The translations under genes were made by a program, and so were the position numbers. This document shows positions 54,662-64,000 of a stretch of DNA of 64,000 nt, in pieces. The DNA is from Symsagittifera roscoffensis (Eukaryota > Xenacoelomorpha > Acoela > Convolutidae), in assembly GCF_963678635.1 (NCBI RefSeq), contig NC_087062.1, positions 83,104,012-83,168,011 on the forward strand, read 5' to 3'. Position 1 is the first letter of the stretch. Every line of letters starts with the position of its first letter. The notes under the pieces are model-generated. The model was given only the letters and a program-made list of their open reading frames with translations, made no database searches and was not told the DNA's origin.

Positions 54662-56073
54662 TCTTCATACCACGATCATCTGCAAAAAACGGAAACAAAA
54701 TAAAAATAAACTTGAAGCAGTAAAATTAATTACGATGAAAATTTATAATTTAAAATTTCCCCCAAACGCAGTAAAATTCAAATTCTATGTAATAAATTGA
54801 TAAAATGAAAATGCAGTATTAACCTTTTGATATTTTCATTCACTCGCACAAGAATTCTATCCAAACTCGCACAGCTCGCCCACGAAGAATTGTTTAAATA
54901 ATGATTTCAAGTTTCAAGTTTTAACACTCAACAACTCTAACACGCGATAACAAGTCTCAAACTTTCCTTTAACCCGGTTGGAAAGGAATTATATACTGAA
55001 CCAAACTAACCAACGCAGCTTACTAAACACCACAAATCATAAAATAACAGCATGCCTAAGAAAAGAAAACCAACGGTACCCAAACCGGATTAACCCAGTT
55101 TAAAACTGGATAATTTATTCTTTTGAAGACTATTATAAAGTCTAAGAAAGAAATAATAAAACACAAAAAAGTCGCAAGACAAACCCATACCAAAAACAAT
55201 TTGATTTTTGAAAAAAGGACATTACCAAAGAAACATAAGAAAGATCAACATAACCCAACATAAAACGTTATCACATAACAGGACCTCTCAAAGAAACAGC
55301 ACGAAATCATACTCCCACTCCTGGCCTAACCCACCAGAGAGGACGTCCTGAGCATGCTCTATAGCCGGCCTAACCCACCGCGCTACATCCACGCTTTGTG
55401 ACCACACTTCTAATTTTAATAAGAGGTACTCAAGTGTGAGTAACTCTTCAAAATAACCGAACTAAAACAAAATGCTTTTGTGAAAACAACTAACTAAATT
55501 CATGATTAAAAAACCGAACTAATAAAATTTTATAAAATGTAAATTATACCTTGCAGTATATAAATCAACACACAACAACAAAGACGAACATCCAAAGACA
55601 AAAGGATTCCATCACACTCGAACAAAAATGGCTAACCACAACCGATATGCCGTCCACAATCACAACTCAAAGGATTTAGAGTACGACTTGACTTCGCAGA
55701 AAAGGACTTCATTGAACTAGACTAATGACCACCTCGATGTTCAAGTATACGTACAGATCCAAGTTATGAGGCATCCCTTCCACACACGATCTCCACGCCA
55801 TTCCCACACGAGGTTGAACACAAAACAAGTTCTCTACATAATACAGAAAAACCCGTCATAGCAAACCATTTTAAAATCAGATTGATTTCATTGGGGAATC
55901 CAGTCGTTGTCACAAGACGACACAACGGTTGATGTTCCTAACTCCAGCGTCCTGGAACTTCTTTAACAAGAGGAACCGGACAAGAATATGATGTTCGCCA
56001 AATACCAACGTTCATCATCCATCCTTTGAATTGCAGAAAGATAATTCTAAAAACTCTTTAAAACCCGGATGGG
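54662..56073 (+). other. 3' untranslated region of the retroelement
   Basis: No frame over 60 codons. Features: TATATAAA at 55557-55564 followed 64 nt later by ATG 55628 in a good context (AAAATGG) opening a 30-codon frame; a local G+C-rich block at 55290-55400 with GGCCTAACCCACC twice; and ...CCCGGATGGG just before the 3' LTR in the position of a polypurine tract, though it is short and impure. Confidence 0.6.
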
Positions 56074-56972
56074 TGGAACCTGATCTAAACTTTATTTTAT
56101 GATTGGATAAATTGGATAATTTACCACTGTAAAGTATTTAATATTAACCAATCATAATCCATCTAACTAACAACCCACTTATTTGTAAGTGCTGAAATTA
56201 CTTGTAATTTCAGTACCAGAGAGATTTGAATTTAACTTAGAAATTAGTTGTCTCTCCAAGAGAACTTCAGTAGCCGCAATAAACCAGTATACCCTAGATC
56301 TATTGAGCCTAGCAGAGACTAGTTAAACACCCTGAGACTAGAAAGTATAAGAGTAAGATTAGGATCGGTATTAGACTAAGAAGTTGCACGAATCTATCCG
56401 GCCGAAAATAAGATAGCGTGACGAGCAGACGGTGTACCCTATCCGAAATTACTCTATGAGTTAACCATATCGGTTACAACTCAAATTTTTGATTTTTCGT
56501 TTTATTTTGACTGAGTGAGCGAGCAGGCTTCCAAAACTGCTAAATAATTGCTTATTTTTTTTCGGTGAAAACTCAGTTTTACTCAATTAAAATAAGATTT
56601 CTTGAGTAATTTGGGGTCTTTGATGTAACCAAAACGTTTAAAATTCAAACAAAATTGATATTTTTGTTTTTCTAATCATTTGTCTACAAAATTTGTTTTC
56701 CAATTCGTTTATTTTACTTTGACTGTCGAATATGCCTAAGCTCTAGTTTTTATTTCAGACCCTTTATCACACCACGCAGTAACCGAGTAGCCTTATTGCT
56801 GTTTAGCTTTGTCAACATCTTGAATGACTTGAGCTCAGCACGGAGTCAAATTGTATGTGATGTTCTTTTATGTTTTTGATCAGTTCACAAAGAGTCGATT
56901 CCAATTGGCCAAATCACCTTGGACGTAAATATCCAAAACTTCTAACTTTAAGTTTAAATAATTTATTAGCGC
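56074..56972 (+). repeat. 3' LTR, 899 bp
   Basis: Same length and ends as the 5' LTR with about four substitutions. AATAAA at 56278-56283 could end the transcript. The sequence after it (TACCAAATAATTTTATCC) is unrelated to the 5' flank. Confidence 0.96.
56278..56283 (+). promoter_or_regulatory. candidate poly(A) signal in 3' LTR
   Basis: AATAAA 204 bp into the LTR, the copy that would process the genomic RNA. Confidence 0.5.
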
Positions 56973-57276
56973 TACCAAATAATTTTATCCTTCCGTCTGG
57001 TCCGCCTTAATTTAGAGCTCATTGGAATATTGTTTAGGTGGGGTCGCAAGCCTGCCAAGTAAATGCAGCAAACCAGTCCTTTGGTCGAATAATCGGCTTT
57101 CTATAACTTCTGCAAACAATTTCATCAACATCTTACGATTTCTTATGCATACCCTCCCATTTGAAACTGTTCTATTTCCAGTTTTTTTTTAAATAAGCAA
57201 AATAGCACCACTTCCTGGGCTCGCAAAAATTTTTTATCTTACTTTGTTTATCTGATTTAGTGTCCTTGGTACTAAT
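56973..57276. other. unassigned sequence after the 3' LTR
   Basis: I see no gene; nothing here matches the 5' flank of the element. Confidence 0.5.
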
Positions 57277-57340
57277 TATTGTATCTTCTAACACAGCAAA
57301 CATTTATATTATTGTATCTTCTAATACAGCAAAACGGCCT
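57277..57340. repeat. short tandem duplication (about 33 bp twice)
   Basis: ATTATTGTATCTTCTAACAC and ATTATTGTATCTTCTAATAC, each followed by AGCAAA. Downstream, ACATAGTT/TTACTTAGAA-like words recur to about 57440. Confidence 0.75.
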
Positions 57341-57564
57341 CCAAAAATTCGGATAGCTTATCGGTCAGACCTTAGAACCTAGTTTGAATGTTAGTTACAT
57401 AGTTACCTAGAACATAGTTAATTACTTAGAACATAGTTTGTAATGTCTATTAGCTTTACCCTGAACTCCTGAAATATTTTGGGATAGTTTTATCAGACCT
57501 GATAGGCGGGTCTCACAAAGGGAACCAGAGTAGATCAGTATAGGTATTGGGCAATAAGAGTTTG

Positions 57565-57633
57565 GGGTTGGAGCTTCGACCCCCTTTCGTTTTTTGAAAC
57601 CCCCCTTGAGAAAATCCTAGATCCGCCCCTGCG
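57565..57633 (+). repeat. dispersed repeat family A, 3'-end fragment
   Basis: GGAGCTTCGACCCCCTTTCG followed directly by CTTGAGAAAATCCTAGATCC and GCCCCTG: both ends are present with nearly everything between deleted. Confidence 0.75.
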
Positions 57634-57862
57634 GTTGGAGCAACATGGACGGAACTACAGCTAAAGGCATATATATCTCCGGTTAACATCCAAATGGCAA
57701 AATGAAAAGACACTACATTTGTGTTATGTCTTGTTAGATCGACGCAGAAAGCAGCCACAACATGTTCATGTTTTGCATTAAGTAAATTAAATCTACACAC
57801 AATGTTTCGGTTTCCAACTGTAGAAATATACGAAAAAGAGGGAATAACGATGTTCCATAGCT

Positions 57863-58857
57863 TAGTAGTAGTAGTAGTAGTAAAAGACTTTAATTCCATT
57901 GAGTGGATACAGGGTTAATATAAATATTGAATGAACTTACGATCGACAATTTTTACAAAAACATTTGACAAAGAATGTGCATGATCTGTTTATATCAAAC
58001 AAAGTTGAAGTTTTAAGCAGTAAAAATTTTTTCAGTTTTGATTTGAACATTCCCAGGGGCATGTCGAAAGATATAATTTTCAGACGCAGAAGTTCATTGG
58101 CAGCACGGGGAGCTCGTACAAAGAAGTTATCGTTAGTTTTCAATTTCCTCGTGTTCGGTATGACGAATAGGCCACTCGTAGCGGAACGCGTAGGAAGCGA
58201 GCTGGTTGCAATTTTGCAGTCAACATCAATAACATTGTTATGGAGCTTCCAAAGTAGAAGAATTTCATCTCTAATCAATACATAGCTAATTGGAAGCATA
58301 TTCAGATTTAGTAGCCCTGAAACATACGATGAACATTTCTTGATCCATCTTAGAACTTTGTACTGGAACAGTTCAAGCTGATGTAATAGTGTCAAAGAAG
58401 GGCACCATGCAGGAGCACCGTAAAGTAAGATTGACAGAATGAGAGTATTGTAAAGTAACTTTTTTCGACTGCAGGATACCGAGAAAGGAATATTTCGTTT
58501 CAGAAAATAAAACAATCTGGAACATTTTATCAACTTAGTATTCAGATGGGATTTCCAGGAAAGATTGTTGGAGACTATGATACCAAGATCTTTAATTTCA
58601 TCAACAAATGGTAAGATGTCTGATCCGAGCAAGAATTGGATAGAATCTTCATAACCACCAAAGTTCAGAACTTTACATTTGGCAGAATGAAACTGTAAGT
58701 GATTGTTAGTTGACCAATTAAAAAGAGAATCAATATCTTTTTGAACTAGTGATGGAGCAGATGAGCTATAAATCTTCAGGTCGTCTGCAAATAGATAAAA
58801 TTCACTATTTAACACATCATCGGTCATATCATTTATAATGATATTAGCTATTAACTG
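57863..58857 (-). mobile_element. 5'-truncated LINE ending in a TAC microsatellite
   Basis: Read on the minus strand, the ORF at 58827-57937 is followed by AATTAAAGTCTTTTAC and about six TAC/TAG trinucleotides (57863-57881 on +). CR1/L2/Jockey-type LINEs commonly end in such a short tandem repeat. The 5' end stops just upstream of the FADD box at about 58850, typical of incomplete reverse transcription. No clear target duplication is seen. Confidence 0.85.
57937..58827 (-). pseudogene. LINE reverse transcriptase, C-terminal part
   Basis: 296 uninterrupted codons; the frame is open for at least ten codons upstream of the Met, giving the IINDM block that precedes the catalytic box. FADDLKIY at residues 13-20 is the RT catalytic motif. 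KCKVLNFGG, LGIIVSNNLSWKSHL and LYGAPAWCPSLTLLHQLELFQ are the usual post-palm blocks of non-LTR RTs. The C-terminus has a Cys-containing FVKCFCKNC. The endonuclease and most of the RT fingers/palm are missing, so it is dead though its frame is intact, suggesting a fairly young insertion. It belongs to a different subfamily from the remnant at 33526-35866. Confidence 0.92.
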
Positions 58858-59097
58858 TCAAGCCATAACTTCATTTTTTTGCTAATTGAACTGATTGCTA
58901 TATGCCTAAGTTATGGTAAATATAACTAACTTTTGAGCAACCACTAAGACTATTCGCCAGCCTAAAATACAGAAAAGTCAACCTGCCTATTGTCGTTTTG
59001 ACTAGAATTGTTATACATGTGGCAATTGCATTCAAAATTCAATTAAATTATCCGAACAAACAAAATCAGATTTGTAGCACGGAGAAAACAACTGCTT

Positions 59098-59620
59098 TGT
59101 CTAGTCGACTTACTCTCCATAGGATAAAATCAATGAGATTTCTGAACGACACAAGAGATAAATTTGAGACTGATAGCATAGATGCAATCTATGGCATGTT
59201 TAATGGCATTTTTAATGTTTTGATTTTCTAACGCCAATTCTCAGCCGCACCCGGTAGGTCTAGTAAGATTTCGGCCGACACTTCATTCGATAAAGCACCA
59301 AAAGAAAAACTTAGCTATTAACCCTTAAATCTTTATGCCGACAACCTCTGCTAAAAACTACACGAGCAAGGGTAGAAAACTGCGGCTTTTAAACCTCGAG
59401 TAAATAGCATTTTTTGATCATTTTTCGGGTTATACTTTAAAGCACATTTCGACTAGTTTAGTCAGCAGAAATAAAATTGGGGCTCAATTCTGATACTAAA
59501 TTTCATTCGGTTTTGGCAACGTTAGTTTGCTTTTTCGAAAATGAAACTTCTGGTTTTCAAAACTTATTTCTGATTTTCATTTCTATAAAAATTGCAGGAT
59601 ATGACAGCTAATTTGAACTT
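59098..59620. repeat. segment B1, related to 63416-64000, with MITE-empty site
   Basis: GTCTAGTCGACTTACTCTCC and the following bases match 63416 onward up to AATGAGA, and 59207-59598 matches 63638-64000 (ATGTTTTGATTTTCTAACGC to CATTTCTATAAAA). At 59131-59138 the octamer CAATGAGA is single, whereas in the other copy it is duplicated around a family B MITE. Confidence 0.85.
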
Positions 59621-60116
59621 ATCAAGGCGTTGATAATCAAGAAAAACTCAAATCACTTTTCGTATTTTAGCCCGAGAAATTCTCAAATAGATTCACCGAG
59701 TTTTTGTGGACTTCTGGCCGCAAACAAATTTCAGAAGGTACGCCAAGATTCTACTGGCGTCGAACAACAACGAGACTTAAAAAAAGCTTCAAGAGCGTGC
59801 TCAACAAAGCCGCCTTAAACCTCTCTAGATTTTGAAAAATCGTCCATATGCTTCAATCGGGAACCGTTTTCTAACAGATCAATCTTTATGCAGAATAAAA
59901 GTGGGCAGTTGCTGCGCAAGTAGCACCAAAAATTCCGATCACATCATTAAAAAGACTTCCAAAATTCAAAAGTTTGTGCCGTTTTGGTGCATGGTGTGAC
60001 GATAGGAACTACACGAAAACTAGAACATTAACAATTTTGGAATGCTTGAATACATTTGCTTCGAAAAATGAATTACTTAACAAAAATAACAAAAGAAATT
60101 TCAAAACAATTAACTA
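59621..60116. other. unassigned sequence
   Basis: A 62-codon frame (59630-59818) has no motif; I see nothing else. Confidence 0.5.
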
Positions 60117-60362
60117 CCCGGGTTGACCTCCATGCACCGAAAATGCGTACCATACAACTCCATACATCAAGTGCGTGGAAAAATGCTTGGCATATAATTT
60201 TCATATGTTTTCGAAACATAGTTGAAAAGAGATATGAACTAAAATCTGCGGCTGTTTGAGTCTTATATGACAGTCTGGTGATTAAAAAAACCGAGGTTTT
60301 TGCTTTTTGAAAAAAATGCTTATCATACAATTTCCATATATGGAAATTGTATGACTGGCATT
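60117..60362 (+). mobile_element. family C element, 5' fragment
   Basis: It starts CCCGGGTTGACCTCCATGCA and follows 31543 onward (ACACCGAAAATGG-like, CATACATCAAGTG.GTGGAAAAA). It ends without the inverted CCCGGG terminus, so it is truncated. Confidence 0.78.
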
Positions 60363-60650
60363 TTTTTGTTGGCGAAACAAAAACTTTCTAAGAGGTTTTG
60401 AAATTGCCCAAAGAATTTTTTTTGTTTTTTTTTTCAACCGCAAATCGAACTTTGTACGCAAACAAGCATTTCCCATAAAAAAATTTTGCATGCAAATTTT
60501 ATTTTTTTTCGTGAGCTGGAAATGATAATGTTGGGTTTTTTCCCTTATCACTTCATTTTTTTTTAAAAAACACTGGAAATTCCATATTCTTTGTAATGGC
60601 GTGTTTATTCATACCTTAATCAATGTCTGATAAACTAAAATAGCCAAAAA

Positions 60651-62099
60651 CTTACATTAATAGTCTTTTTTCAGAGTTTTACATGACGATTTATATGGAT
60701 TTATTGATGACCGTTCATATGGGATTATACAATCTTTTCTCATAAAATGCACAAATCTCATAAGCAGTTATTTGGTTGCTCCTAATGTCACTTATTAGTT
60801 AACCAAAAATATCGACCGCTAAAAAAGATCAAGTTCAAACTTTTTTTGACTCTTTTCAAAACAATAAAAAAATTGCATAATTCCAAAATTACTAGGCAAG
60901 ATGAGGGATCTTGTTAACTATTCCCCTTCCTTTTGGACCTTGTTAACTATTCCCCCTGTATTACTTTTGACAACCATTTCTGTATAAAATTTGCATCTCA
61001 AAAATTTCAAACAATTATTGAGTTTTTATTTTCGCGCGTTTCAATTCAATATTTTCTGAAAAGTGTTTCAAGCTATTGGAAGTTTGGTAGACAAAGTTGA
61101 ATTTCTGAAAATCGAAATAGGAGGAGAAAATATATAACAAGATCAAAGATGGGTAATACGGCAAAAAAGCACATTTTTTTTGAAAAAAGCAACCAAATCA
61201 AAACCTTCAATTTGAAAAACATGACCAGATGTATAGTTCAGTTATGTTTATGAAACTTCGTCTTATCTTCGAAACCATTCGAACCATCATTAAAATTTTC
61301 AGACGAGTTGATTATTGCATTCAATGTACATTTAATGTAACTTTACTACTTTTTGATTAAAATTCTGTTCCAAAGGAATGAAAAACTCCAGACAAAAAAA
61401 AACAGAACTCATCAAAAGTTATCAGAGAAACATATTTCTAAAACAGGTTGCTTAAGATAAAGTTGATTTTGAAGCTTCAAACAAATTAGCTTGGAAGACT
61501 CATCACATTTTTAATTGATAGGTCTGATTTAGATTTTGAATCAACATAAAATACCATCTTCTAAAACTTCAAAAAAACTGAAAGTAGAAAACTTGACCTT
61601 TTTCAAAAAAAAAACTGAATTCTCGCTCTTTAAAGAAGAAAATGACTTTTTGTTTCTTAAGAAAAGTGTGAAAACAATAGCAAAAAAAACAACTAATTTT
61701 TTGAAATGAAATTATTGGAATGAAAAACAAGTCAGCACGCGCTTCACAACTCCGATACTTAAATTATTTTGCTGAACGTAATATATTCTGAAATTTTACG
61801 GAACAAACAGTGAAAATTGAAAGCAGACGTCGGCTTTTAACGCGGATTTCTATCTCAAAAACTGAAATTGACCGTCAATTTTGATATTCGATTATAAAAA
61901 CTGATTTTAAAAAAGATTCAATTTTTAGGTAGAAAGTTGAAAAACATTAAGTTCTAATACAAATTCTATTCCTCCAAAATTACTGGGTTCCACCACTTTT
62001 CTTTTGATATAATTAGAACGAGGTCCAATTATTGTTGTGTCTAGTCGATTTACTCTCCATAGGATAAAATCATTGAGAGGATCTTGTTAACTATTTCTC
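60651..62099. repeat. 1.45-kb tandem duplication, copy 1
   Basis: It begins CTTACATTAATAGTC and recurs at 62100 with an offset of 1449. Identity appears about 99% by eye. It contains a complete family B MITE (60906-61145) and at its right edge only the first 20-odd bases of another family B element (62079 on). About 70 bases near 61752-61825 are missing in copy 2. Confidence 0.93.
60906..61145. mobile_element. family B MITE with 8-bp target duplication
   Basis: The start is GGATCTTGTTAACTATTCCC and the end is ATAACAAGATC plus one changed base. Flanking octamers AAGATGAG (60898-60905) and AAGATGGG (61146-61153) differ at one position. Internally related to 21313-21554 (TTTTCGCGCGTT, GAAAATCGAAATAGG). 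Confidence 0.9.
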
Positions 62100-63478
62100 C
62101 CTTACATTAATAGTCTTTTTTCAGAGTTTTACATGACGATTTATATGGATTTATTGATGACCGTTCATATGGGATTATACAATCTTTTCTCATAAAATGC
62201 ACAAATCTCATAAGCAGTTATTTGGTTGCTCCTAATGTCACTTATTAGTTAACCAAAAATATCGACCGCTAAAAAAGATCAAGTTCAAACTTTTTTTGAC
62301 TCTTTTCAAAACAATAAGAAAAAATTGCATAATTCCAAAATTACTAGGCAAGATGAGGGATCTTGTTAACTATTCCCCTTCCTTTTGGACCTTGTTAACT
62401 ATTCCCCCTGTATTACTTTTGACAACCATTTCTGTATAAAATTTGCATCTCAAAAATTTCAAACAATTATTGAGTTTTTATTTTCGCGCGTTTCAATTCA
62501 ATATTTTCTGAAAAGTGTTTCAAGCTATTGGAAGTTTGGTAGACAAAGTTGAATTTCTGAAAATCGAAATAGGAGGAGAAAATATATAACAAGATCCAAG
62601 ATGGGTAATACGGCAAAAAAGCACATTTTTTTTGAAAAAAGCAACCAAATCAAAACCTTCAATTTGAAAAACATGACCAGATGTATAGTTCAGTTATGTT
62701 TATGAAACTTCGTCTTATCTCCGAAACCATTCGAACCATCATTAAAATTTTCAGACGAGTTGATTATTGCATTCAATGTACATTTAATGTAACTTTACTA
62801 CTTTTTGATTAAAATTCTGTTCCAAAGGAATGAAAAACTCCAGACAAAAAAAACAGAACTCATCAAAAGTTATCAGAGAAACATATTTCTAAAACAGGTT
62901 GCTTAAGATAAAGTTGATTTTGAAGCTTCAAACAAATTAGCTTGGAAGACTCATCACATTTTTAATTGATAGGTCTGATTTAGATTTTGAATCAACATAA
63001 AATACCATCTTCTAAAACTTCAAAAAAACTGAAAGTAGAAAACTTGACCTTTTTCAAAAAAAAACTGAATTCTCGCTCTTTAAAGAAGAAAATGACTTTT
63101 TGTTTCTTAAGAAAAGTGTGAAAACAATAGCAAAAAAAAACAACTAATTTTTTGAAATGAAATTATTGGAATGAAAAACAAGTCAGCACGCGCTTCACAA
63201 CTCAGACGTCGGCTTTTAACGCGGATTTCTATCTCAAAAACTGAAATTGACCGTCAATTTTGATATTCGATTATAAAAACTGATTTTAAAAAAGATTCAA
63301 TTTTTAGGTAGAAAGTTGAAAAACATTAAGTTCTAATACAAATTCTATTCCTCCAAAATTACTGGGTTCCACCACTTTTCTTTTGATATAATTAGAACGA
63401 GGTCCAATTATTGTTGTGTCTAGTCGATTTACTCTCCATAGGAGAAAATCATTGAGAGGATCTTGTTAACTATTTCTC
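62100..63478. repeat. 1.45-kb tandem duplication, copy 2
   Basis: Colinear with copy 1. It lacks about 70 bases between ACAACTC and AGACGTCGGC (junction near 63202). It ends inside the left end of the family B element at 63458, exactly where copy 1 is cut. Confidence 0.93.
62358..62597. mobile_element. family B MITE (duplicated copy of 60906-61145)
   Basis: Same element and flanks as in copy 1 (AAGATGAG / AAGATGGG). Its right end is intact (GATCC), so the altered base in copy 1 arose after the duplication. Confidence 0.9.
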
Positions 63479-63609
63479 CCTTATTGTACCTTGTAAAGAA
63501 TATCAACCCTGTAAAGAAAGAACTGAACAATTAAACAAGTCATGTACGAATTTTGTACCTTGTTAATTATTTCCCCTATTGCAATAGGGGGAAATAGTTA
63601 ACAAGATCC
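63458..63609. mobile_element. family B MITE with perfect 8-bp target duplication
   Basis: The ends are GGATCTTGTTAACTATTTC and GAAATAGTTAACAAGATCC. CATTGAGA is directly repeated at 63450-63457 and 63610-63617. The right third (63557-63609) is a palindrome centred on ATTGCAAT. The empty counterpart site is at 59131-59138. Confidence 0.95.
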
Positions 63610-64000
63610 CATTGAGATTTCATTTTTTCATGGCACGTCTAATGTTTTGATTTTCTAACGCCAATTTTCAGCTGCACCCGGTAGATCTAGGTAGACTTTG
63701 GCTGACACTTCATTCAATAAAGCATCAAAAAAAACTTAGCTATTAACCCTTGAATCATTATGCCGACAACCTCTGCTAAAAACTACACGAGCAAGGGTTA
63801 AAAGCTGCGGTTTTTGAACCTCGAGTAAAGCACATTAAAGAACACTTTAAAGCACATTTCGACTAGTTTAGTCAGCAGAAATAAAATTGGGGCTCAATTC
63901 TGATACTAAGTTTCTAGCGGTTTTGGCAACGTCAGGTTGCTTTTCCGAAACTGAAACTTCTGGTTTTCAAAACTTATTTCTGATTTTCATTTCTATAAAA
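63610..64000. repeat. segment B2, related to 59207-59598
   Basis: Colinear with segment B1 with scattered substitutions and small indels, and runs off the right edge of the window. It includes TGCCGACAACCTCTGCTAAA and TCGACTAGTTTAGTCAGCAG in both copies. No gene evident. Confidence 0.88.

Larger units (their letters stand above)
37421..56972 (+). mobile_element. Giant Ty3/gypsy-like, Env-bearing LTR retroelement
   Basis: A 19,552-bp element is bounded by two 899-bp direct LTRs. The order is leader, basic ORF, Gag with CCHC knuckle, protease (DSG), RT (YLDD), RNase H, integrase (DD35E), membrane ORFs, P/S/T-rich region, Env-like ORF, unknown ORF, intron and 3' UTR. RT and RNase H before integrase is the Ty3/gypsy and retrovirus order. 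Usual gypsy elements are 5-9 kb, so this is very large. The LTRs begin with TG but do not end with CA. Flanks ...TCTGAAATT and TACCAAATA show no target duplication. I see no TGG-type tRNA primer site after the 5' LTR. Gag-Pol has frameshifts and stops, so this copy is non-autonomous as assembled. Confidence 0.97.

Noticed and set aside
55290-55400. tRNA-like sequence (GGATGTAGCGCGGTGGGTTAG on the minus strand)
   Set aside because: An A-box-like word is present, but no B box or acceptor stem could be found.
57513-57899. 128-codon minus-strand ORF
   Set aside because: It overlaps a family A fragment and the LINE tail microsatellite; the sequence has no domain.
1-64000. CRISPR array or bacterial operon
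   Set aside because: No short regularly spaced direct repeats with unique spacers, and no prokaryotic gene organisation; the content is eukaryotic transposons.

Overview
This is a eukaryotic, probably invertebrate animal, genomic window. It is strongly AT-rich and has a 200-base assembly gap, spliceosomal-type signals, CR1/Jockey-like LINE remnants, several MITE-like families, a possible tRNA-derived SINE and one very large LTR retroelement. I cannot name the species. I found no convincing host protein gene, tRNA or rRNA gene; almost every supportable feature is a repeat or a mobile element. Most short open frames outside 33-59 kb look like chance frames in AT-rich DNA.

Layout. 1-760: a 184-bp tandem satellite running off the left edge. 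1-33 kb: unassigned AT-rich DNA with four dispersed repeat families. Family A is a roughly 400-bp repeat ending in ATCCTAGATCCGCCCCTG. Family B is a MITE with GGATCTTGTTAAC ends and 8-bp target duplications. Family C has CCCGGGTTGAC ends. Family D is a roughly 500-bp repeat. There are also fold-back elements at 4.0 and 20.2 kb and a 1.7-kb tandem duplication at 25.8-29.3 kb. 33.5-35.9 kb: a decayed LINE on the minus strand, followed by a duplicated 430-bp segment.

37,421-56,972: the main feature, a 19.55-kb Ty3/gypsy-like, retrovirus-like element with 899-bp LTRs that differ at about four positions. In order it carries a leader with two copies of a hairpin, a small very basic ORF, a long Gag (CCHC zinc knuckle), protease, reverse transcriptase, RNase H and integrase (DD35E), small membrane-type ORFs, a Pro/Ser/Thr-rich region, an 883-codon Env-like ORF, an unknown 469-codon ORF overlapping it by ATGA, and a consensus 86-nt intron directly after the last ORF. 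Gag and Pol are interrupted by frameshifts and by in-frame TAA/TGA codons. The Env-like frame and the first 469 codons of the next frame are uninterrupted.

57.8-64 kb: a 5'-truncated LINE on the minus strand, a family C fragment, a 1.45-kb tandem duplication containing family B MITEs, and a pair of related segments (59.1-59.6 and 63.6-64.0 kb), one of which preserves the empty target site of a family B insertion.

How the parts fit: the LTRs would supply promoter and poly(A) signals. Gag-Pol would package and copy the RNA and integrate the cDNA. The Env-like protein would allow virus-like spread. The short ORFs and the 469-codon ORF would be accessory functions of unknown role. With Gag-Pol broken, this copy could move only with proteins supplied in trans, unless the breaks are assembly errors.
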